This document shows positions 57,111-64,000 of a DNA stretch of 64,000 nucleotides, piece by piece. Each line of letters begins with the position of its first letter. Within the stretch, counting starts at the first letter, position 1. This stretch comes from Tipula vernalis (Eukaryota; Arthropoda; Insecta; Diptera; Tipulidae): positions 139,294,577-139,358,576 of the forward strand of contig OY282558.1 in the NCBI GenBank assembly GCA_958295665.1, given 5' to 3'. Below the pieces are notes generated by a model, which saw only the letters and a list, made by a program, of their open reading frames with translations, searched no databases and had not been told where the DNA came from. Position numbers and translations under genes: made by a program.

Positions 57111-60082
57111 CTATCTCAGCCGAAATAAAACTGGTATTCGCATATAGTGATTGTATGGTTGGATATAGGCATGTTCTGATCCACAATTACTTAATATTCT
57201 TTCAACCAGCTTAACAAAGAACAACACGCTCATACTGTTGGCCGTTTTTGATACAAATTGTAGTGTAGGTAGTTGGACTTCAAGCTGAAATAGTTTTTGA
57301 TTTTCTAACCGTCTTTTCATTACATAAAAAACTTTTAAAAGTAACCATGCATTTGGTTTCAATATTTTTAAGTTTGTACTAAAACAGTAAATTTGTATAA
57401 TAAAAGTTTATTTATTTAATGTTTATTTTATTTTTATTTATTATTTCTCTTAACCAACCATTCATAAAAAATTATTGAAATAATTAGTGCTCACTATAAT
57501 GGGTCGGTTAAGAAGATAGGATAATCTATGTCACAGACAATAGCAATTAAGCTCCATTCACAAGTTTTTCAAAGAATTGACAAACCTGTTACTAAATCTG
57601 TAAATCCCACCCCAACATGGCAAATCATAAGTCAGTCGAAACTCACAAGCGTCAACACAAGCGTAATAAAAATTAAGCAAAACATGTGTAGGACAAAATT
57701 TACGTGTACTTTTGATATTGGATTCCACAATTTAGGTTAGCATCAATATCCAAGCCTAGATACTTAAAATAAGACACCAAATCAATTTAAAAAAAAAAAT
57801 CAAATCAAATCAAATTTTAATAATAAAAAATGAGCATCAAACCATGAACTTAGGAATCTCATGTCGGAATTAATGATATTAACTAAATCATGTGGACTCG
57901 TTCCATGATAGGTCAAAGCAACATCATCAGCAATTGCAATTATTTTACCATGAAGGTTCAAAGAAAAAATCAATTTAATATAAATTAAAAACAAAGTTGG
58001 ACCCAGTACGGAACGCTATAAGAATTACCTATTTTAACGATAACGTATCTATTTTTAGAGTAAGATTTAAATCAACTCATTGGTGCACCTCTAAAGGCAA
58101 GAGATTGCAATTTAACCAAGAGCAACTTGTGAAATGAATTCATGAAAACTGCTGCAACATTATTTTTATCATTTAGATTAACATGAATGATTAGTACTAA
58201 GGACGTTATGTTGCTTTTAAAACGAATCCATACGAATTTTCCATGATTTTTAAAATCACAGGTTGAAAGGTATAACATTAGCAGTACATTTTATCGTGTT
58301 AGGGCTGAGCCCTAAAATATCAAGGCTACTACTACATTTTAGGCTATTTATAATGGTTTGCAATTTCGATCTCAACAACCGGATATATAAAAAAACTATC
58401 AGCAATTTCAGTAATATGAAGGCTAGTAATGGATGACGAAAACATATTAACCATTCTTAAATCAAATATAATTCGAGAGAAAAGTTACCAAATTCATTGG
58501 CAATTACTTCCAAATCAGACGATAGTATTGAATTAGTAGTCAATATTTTATCAATAGTAAGACTAGAAACATTGCCAAAAATTTCGTTAACAACCGAACA
58601 AATCTTTTTACTATCACAGCCACAGTTACGAAATTTATTGCTATACAATCCTGCAGAATTTGACAAATTAGTTGCGGAACTTCATATTCTCTAGATGTTT
58701 ATTCAATTTCCAATAGCAATAATTAAATCTGGATTACTTGAGGCAAGCAAGTGAGACAAATCATGTGATGTAATTATTGTAGTGAGTTTATTTAAATCAG
58801 ATTTATTATAAACAAAGCGTCTACCACCCTTACAATTTACGGGAGCATGAATAGCAACAACGACTTTCGGCAGATCTTTCTAGAGTATAGAGCCATAATC
58901 TTAATGACGTATTTTTTAGAAGCTTTTTTAGAGGTATAACTTTTCACTGATTTCCATAGGAATCCACAGTAAAAATGGTGTTTTTTAGCTTCAAGTTTTT
59001 CAATGAAAAAAGCAAAAATATTATAAAATGTTTATATAAAAGTTTTCTACATATCTTTAAGAACAATATACAAGAAGGCCATATTGCTATTAAGTAAATA
59101 TTAATTGCAAAAATATTAAAATTAAATTATTTCTAAAATATATTTTTTCGAACTTTCATTTTGAAAAATACATCAAAGTTGGCTCTGATAAATTAAAATA
59201 ATACTTGGTAAATTTATCTTTAGTTTTACTAGTGTACGTAAGATGTCTAAAATGGTAAAAGAAAAATACGAAAAAAAATTATTTAATCGCAAAATTATCA
59301 CACGTTCCTATATTTGGTGAATTTGTTTTGCTTTTCCTACAATTTTTGAACTTGAAATTTCCCCAGGTTGTAATTTTTGGTACGATTTTTCCAAATTTTT
59401 ACGGCCATCACTGCCATCTATGTAATGTATATTGACTTAATGACCAAACGAATCGTAGTAAGCTTTTATTTCAATTTGACCAGAATTCTGTTGTTATGAA
59501 TTTTTTTTAATATTTTGGTTTAAATAAATCAATTATTACAAGAAAATGAAAACGATTTACTTAAACGATATTCATATATGCCGTAATTCAAACATTTATG
59601 AAAGTATTTCAGAAATCATAATTAAGAATTTGTAACGTTTTCATTTAAAAATTTGTCTTAGGAAAAAAAGTGATTTCCCATATGTTTTGTGTGTTTTACT
59701 ATGAAAAGTTTCGTTTTTTCCTCGTTTCTAATTCCCTTATAAAAGCTCAGATTTTTTGATTATGGCTCTATAAAATACAGGGTGCTCTGCTTTCGGTCGT
59801 GATACGGAGGTCGTGAAGGAAAGCATCCAGATCGCAAAAATTATCAACGCGAGCAAAATAATGATCAATCCATGTGGAAGTATTAATGGTGATCCTAGTA
59901 GGCGAATTTACTAAAAACTCAAATCCAAAGGAAGAGAACAGAAATATATAGCCGTCACTAGGCGATGGTAAATTGAGTATATCAATATTCATGTTACCTA
60001 AAATAATTACATTTTGATACTTGATTTTAGCAATAAAATCCGTAAAATCCGAAACAAACGAAGCAACAGAACCAGAATGCAA
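57111..60082 (-). pseudogene. CR1-like endonuclease/reverse transcriptase
   Basis: The endonuclease segment shows NVIILGNMNIDIL (the family's GD.N box with Asn for Asp), SSFGFEFLVNSPTRIT and STWIDHYFAR. After the inserted element, DLPKVVVAIHAPVNCKGG and NPDLIIAIGN fit the linker. The RT begins with NKFRNCGCDSKKICSVVNEI and LEVIANEFGNF. The palm has NNVAAVFMNSFHKL in place of the 'AVF.D..KAFD' box, so the first catalytic Asp is lost. IADDVALTYHGTS follows with the second active-site motif, then LVNIINSDMRFLSSWFDAHF. The C-terminus is at 57362-57111. Frameshifts and stops separate all blocks. Confidence 0.75.
58888..59770. mobile_element. Uncharacterised ~880-bp element with TAGAGCCATAATC inverted ends
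   Basis: TATAGAGCCATAATC at 58886-58900 is the exact inverse of GATTATGGCTCTATA at 59758-59772. Read as a TA duplication plus a 13-bp terminal inverted repeat, the element spans 58888-59770. CR1-like sequence resumes on both sides, which supports a real insertion. The interior is very AT-rich and has no frame long enough for a transposase, so it would be non-autonomous. The TA target suggests Tc1/mariner-type mobilisation, but the ends are short and the family is unknown to me. Confidence 0.65.
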
Positions 60083-60242
60083 CGATGGTATAGATTGATG
60101 CTGAGGCTGCTGCAGATCAATTTACACCACTGCAAGGCAGTCTCAACTACTCTGCTGCTCAAAATTGATGCTGAAGGAGTTGATGTTGTCCTAATCCATG
60201 GGTCATTGGAAACCGGGTTATACGACTCAGGGCACCAAACTA

Positions 60243-61507
60243 TTGGGTGTACAAATAAATTTCCGACCTTTTTAGATAGATGTCGTTAGTATCACTGCTT
60301 GCATATTATTCAATCGGGTAATACATGTTTTTTGGAGGTTAGATGTCAAGCTTGAATAATTACTAGTGACATTTGTTCAAAGCGTAAACCACAATTATTT
60401 TCATGTAATTGAAAATGTCGAATTTTCTGCCAAAAAAACAACATTTGCGGGAAGTTTTACTTCATTATTTTTTGTTGAAGAAAAGTACAGTGGGAACAAA
60501 TCGTTTGCTTGTGGAAGTTTATGGTGAACATGCCCCATCGAAAACAACATGCAAAGAGTGGTTTCAACGATTCAAAGTTGGTGATTTTGGCGTAAGAGAC
60601 AAAGAACGTGAAGGCAGACCAAGAAAATTTGAAGATACAGAATTGGAAGTATTGCTTGATGTGGACCCTTGTCAGACTGAAAAACAATTGGCAGAAGAGT
60701 TGAATATTACCCAACAATGTGTTTCGTAACGTATACATGCAATGGGATTGGTTCAGAAGCTGGGAAATTGGGTGCCAAGGAACTTCGCAAAACCATGTGC
60801 GAATTGTTGCTTCAACGACAACAAAGGAAGGAGTTTTTGCATCGGATCATCACTGGGGATGAAAAATGGATTCATTATGACAATCCAAAGCGCAAACCAG
60901 CGTGGGTCAAGCCAGGTGAACCAGGGCCGTCGACGCCAAAAGCAAATATCCATGGTACGAAGGTGATGCTTTGTATTTGGTGGGATATGAAGGGTGTCGT
61001 CTATTATGAGCTGCTGAAAGAGCTTGAAACCATTACGGGACAAGTTTATCGACGACAACTGATGGCTTTAAAGCAAGCTCTAGCTGCAAAACGACCGGAA
61101 TGGGACAAAAGGCACAATAAGATTATTTTGCAACATGACAACGCTAGGCCACATGTTGCTATACCTGTCAAAAATTACTTGGACAGGCAGAACTGGGAAA
61201 TTCTACCTCACCCGCCGTATTCACCAGACAGTGCTCCTTCTGATTACCACTTGTTCCGGTCGATGTAATCAGCCCTGGCACAGCAGCACTTCACTTCATA
61301 TGAAAACGTCAAAAAATGGGTCGATGACTGGATCGCCTCGAAACCACCAGACTTCTTTCTTCGGGAAATCCGTTAATTGCCTGAACGATGGGCGAAGGTT
61401 ATAGCTTCCGGAGGAGCATACTTTGAATAAAATATTCTTTCATTTTCTACACAAACTATTGTCTTTTATTTTAGTAAAAAAGGTCGGAAATTTATTTATA
61501 CACCCAA
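60243..61507 (+). mobile_element. mariner transposon with 31-bp inverted repeats
   Basis: TTGGGTGTACAAATAAATTT at the left end matches the complement of the right end with a single C/T difference; the match goes on to about 31 bp. TA flanks both ends (60241-60242 and 61508-61509). The 1,265-bp length is that of a complete mariner. It splits the endonuclease domain of the LOA/R1-like element. Confidence 0.95.
60415..61431 (+). pseudogene. mariner transposase (DD34D), broken
   Basis: The ATG at 60415 is preferred over one six bases upstream because MSNFLPKKQHLREVLL fits the family start. The paired helix-turn-helix region follows (VEVYGEHAPSKTTCKEWFQR, then DGRPRKF-like EGRPRKFEDTEL). TAA at 60727-60729 and a frameshift with small deletion near 60780 break it. 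The catalytic domain shows IITGDEKWIHYDN (first Asp), LQHDNARPH (second) and YSPDSAPSDYHLF (third), with 34 residues between the last two. TAA at 61266-61268 and another stop near 61375 interrupt the C-terminus, which ends in GGAYFE. It resembles the mauritiana-type lineage; that is uncertain. Confidence 0.92.
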
Positions 61508-63560
61508 TATAAAGTGATGTTTGACAAGAAGGAAGGTAAAATTTATTCGTGCATTCTCGCTAGAACAAATCTAAACTGTTTGTGCTGTATAATTACAGCA
61601 ACTCAGATGTAGTGGCAGCTGGCATTGAGATTGGTAGCTTAAATATCTAGCTAATTTCAGCCTATCTATCGTATGAAGGTGATGACATACCATCTGTAAT
61701 TCTGAGAGATGTTTTATTGGATGCTTAAAAGCGGAAAGGTAGAGTCATCCTGGGCAGTGATGTGAACTCACACCACACAATATCGGGAAGTATGGGTACA
61801 AACGAGAGAGATGAGCTACTCCTTGATTTTATTCTTAGTTCTAACCTTCAAATATGTAATTTTGGGTGTAAGCCCACTTTATAACTAGAAATCGACAAGA
61901 GGTGCTAGATATCACGCTTATCTTAGATTTTATTAAGGATAATTTTATGAATTGGAAAGTGTCTGATGACCATTCCTTTTCTGATCACTGCTATCTTCAG
62001 TATGAACTGGTTACAGAACCCACATATAAGGCTATGTTTAGAAACAGGGGGAAAACCGACATAGATACTTTGAGATCATTCTAGGTAATTCATTGCCAGT
62101 GTCGATTCCTAAACCCCCTAAATTAACACAAAAGCTGGGATAACCTAGTTAATAGTTCCTAGTAGATAATAAGCTATCAGATTCTTTTCATGCAGCTATG
62201 TTGGAAACATGTCCTCTAAGTAGAGCTTCGGGTAAACAAACGCCACCTTGGTGGTCGGAACAGCTCCAAGGCTCTCATGAAAAATGCAAAATGCTTTTTA
62301 GTAAAGCCAAGAAAACGAGAACCGCTACTGCTATAAAGAAGTCCTCAGAACAAACAAATATGAAATAAGAAGTGCCAAAACAAATACCTGGAGGCTCTAC
62401 TGTTGTTAAAATACAGAAGTTCTCGGAGGCTGCATCCCGAGTCATCTCCAGCGACCAGATGGTTCTTGGACTACAACTAGGTGCTGAATATTTGGAACAA
62501 CTACTGATAACCCACTTTCCGGAGTGCTCCGAGCTGGCGTCTGAAATGCCGAATGCTTCTACGGGTTCAGGCAATGTAAGTCATTATTCGACTTTAACAG
62601 CTTTAAGCCATATAAGTCAGCTAGACCTGATGGCATTATTAAGTTATCTTCAGAGGCAGCCTGTAACTTTGCCACATTCTTAAGAAATAGACTGAGGTAA
62701 ACGTAATATTTATATCTAAGGCGGGAAAATTCTCTCATTGCCATCCCAAACACCTTAGACCTATAAGCTTATATTAAAAATACTAGAAAGACAAATAGAA
62801 GCTCACATCAGAGGCTCTATTGAGCCGGCTAGGTGGTCGAAATCTCAATATGGGTACTGTAAAGGAAGATCGGTAGAAACCGCTCTACACTCCCTGATTC
62901 GTTCTATTGAGAAATCCTTAGAATTTAACGAATACTTCTTGGTAACCCTCCTGGATATAGAAGGTGTTTTTAGCAACGTTAAACCAGTGACAATAACTCG
63001 GGCTTTGTCGAATCTGGGTGTGGATGAATCCCTCGTTGGCTGGACAGATCAGATACTGAGATGCAGGATAGTGAAGGCTAAGCTGGGCGGATCCTCCATT
63101 AGCAGATTTGTAGGTGTACCCCTGCTTTTGAACTTGGTCATAAATGACCTGTTACTGGACCTGGAGGGCAAAGTTTTAGGATGGTTGCTTATGCGGATGA
63201 CGTTGCTATTGCTGTCTTTGGTAAGTACCCTTATACTTTAAGAAAGCACATGCAAAGCACTCTTGGGCTTATTTCTAATTGGGCTAACGGTTGTGGATTA
63301 AATGTCAATCCACACTTCAGCATATTAGTATGGTCGCGAGGGTTATTACTGGACACTGTCTCATAGGTGAGCATGCGTGGAGACTAAGAGTCTTCTCTAA
63401 TGATTATTATAGAAGCTGTGAAGATGTAGAGGAGGAAGAAACTGTACTCCATCTACTCTGCACTTGTCTCCGTCTAGCGTTAAGTAGATGGAAATTAGAG
63501 AAATGTATGTGGTACGGCTACGGACGATTTTTGTGTCTATGCCGGCCTCGTAGGAGAACC

Positions 63561-63576
63561 ACCCTAACCTAACCTA
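63561..63576 (+). repeat. (CCTAA)3 at the 3' end of the LOA/R1-like element
   Basis: CCTAACCTAACCTAAC is three units of a pentamer placed just after the last ORF2 codons. As TTAGG on the other strand it equals the canonical insect telomere repeat, but three units are too few to imply a telomere; a microsatellite tail of the retrotransposon is more likely. Confidence 0.7.
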
Positions 63577-63610
63577 ACTTAAAATAAAGTGCAGTGCCAA
63601 CAGCGATCTC

Positions 63611-64000
63611 CACTATCTATGATATAATTTTTATGACAACCCATTATGTTGCAATTATCATCGGTGTGAAGTTTACAAATTTACGAAAATTGTAAGTGTA
63701 AAGGAAAAGTTTAGTTGTACATAAAACAGTCTAACCAACTAGTACAACGGAATGCTACTGGTTATGGGGCTATATTTTCAATAAGAGAACAGCTCAAGCC
63801 AAAACATTTTTTGTTATTAAGATAGCAATTGTTGGCCATTTTAGAAAGATTTTTGAAAATTTTGAAATACAAATCGTTGGTTCACTAAGGCTATTTTCCA
63901 TAATTTCAAAGATATTACCAGATGCGGGGGCAGGTGTCCAGGGCACAGGTCTAGAACACCAAAATAGTTTTTGTTATTAAGATAAAAAGAGATGGGTATT
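63611..64000. other. Non-coding flank
   Basis: No gene is seen. TTTTTGTTATTAAGATA occurs at about 63808-63824 and again at about 63967-63983, a 17-bp direct repeat. Confidence 0.5.

Larger units (their letters stand above)
57111..60090 (-). mobile_element. CR1-like non-LTR retrotransposon, decayed
   Basis: Endonuclease remains (60082-59773), linker (58880-58670), RT start (58666-58457), RT palm (58278-57800) and C-terminus (57362-57111) follow in order on the minus strand. The copy is 5'-truncated at about 60090, where the plus-strand LOA/R1-like element begins. It is interrupted by a small element at 58888-59770. Confidence 0.78.
60095..63572 (+). pseudogene. LOA/R1-like ORF2 (endonuclease, RT), decayed
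   Basis: The endonuclease opens with LRLLQINLHHCKAVSTTLLL and DAEGVDVVLIHGS. After the mariner it continues with GRVILGSDVNSHHTISGS (the GSD.N box), NERDELLLDFILSSNLQICN, RQEVLDITL and KVSDDHSFSDHCYL, the final catalytic Asp-His motif. PPWWSEQLQ then leads to the RT: YLEQLLITHFPE, KSARPDGII (a frame-shifted 'KSAGPDGI' box near 62625), TLLDIEGVFSNVKPVTITRA, then VAYADDVAIAVFGKYP with the active site at about 63188. A deletion removes the thumb. The C-terminal RVITGHCLIGEHAWRLRV and CEDVEEEETVLHLLCTC follow. Stops are scattered throughout. Confidence 0.83.
60075..63610 (+). mobile_element. LOA/R1-like non-LTR retrotransposon, interrupted by a mariner
   Basis: ORF2 of a Jockey/R1/LOA-group element starts near 60095, is split by the mariner at 60243-61507, and resumes to the RT and a C-terminal zinc-like segment at 63572. 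ORF1 is absent, so the copy begins close to the ORF2 start. The end reads CCCTAACCTAACCTAACTTA (63561-63580). LOA against R1 cannot be settled by eye. Confidence 0.8.

Noticed and set aside
63561..63576. Chromosome end marked by CCTAA repeats
   Set aside because: Only three units, followed by ordinary sequence and preceded by retrotransposon coding sequence.

Overview
The window looks like gene-poor nuclear DNA of an insect, most likely a brachyceran fly. The evidence is a high A+T content, (CA)n/(TG)n and ACATATGTA-type microsatellites, CTCGTATA-like motifs, and an insect-type mix of transposons. I found no host gene, tRNA or rRNA. Every protein-like stretch I could assign belongs to a transposable element, and all of those reading frames are broken. 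The species assignment is inference.

Left third (1-24 kb). A pogo/Tigger-like DNA transposon lies at 1.68-3.91 kb on the minus strand and contains an extra, inverted copy of its own end. A compound repeat block is at 7.3-8.1 kb. A truncated Jockey-clade element lies at 10.2-11.1 kb. A BEL/Pao retrotransposon (gag, protease, RT, RNase H, integrase) occupies 12.0-17.1 kb on the plus strand. A mariner-like element with TA duplications lies at 20.47-21.72 kb, and a second, very decayed BEL/Pao integrase at 23.0-23.6 kb.

Middle (24-46 kb). A second compound repeat block (27.0-28.6 kb) has the same three repeat types in the same order as the one at 7.3 kb. A Ty3/gypsy element of the CsRn1/Kabuki type lies at 32.1-35.06 kb (minus). 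A foldback-like element with long GAGCG-rich inverted arms spans 35.7-42.5 kb. It carries a ~110-bp satellite family inside and is split by a nearly complete 4.8-kb Jockey-clade retrotransposon (minus). A 2.2-kb minisatellite of TGTCAGAATTCGAT-like units follows at 43.5-45.7 kb.

Right third (46-64 kb). A second BEL/Pao element (46.76-54.67 kb, minus) has two LTRs and a TTTTT target duplication. It sits inside a GTGAGAAGTGGAAA minisatellite and carries a PIF/Harbinger element (51.66-53.62 kb) with long terminal inverted repeats and a CTG duplication. At 57.1-60.1 kb is a decayed CR1-like retrotransposon (minus), interrupted by an uncatalogued ~0.88-kb element with TAGAGCCATAATC ends. Head to head with it is a plus-strand LOA/R1-like retrotransposon (60.1-63.6 kb), itself split by a mariner with 31-bp inverted repeats.

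The elements do not work together as pathways. The layout is an archaeological record of nested insertions. The least ordinary features are the foldback/satellite system, the recurrent three-part repeat block and the small TIR element in the CR1 copy.
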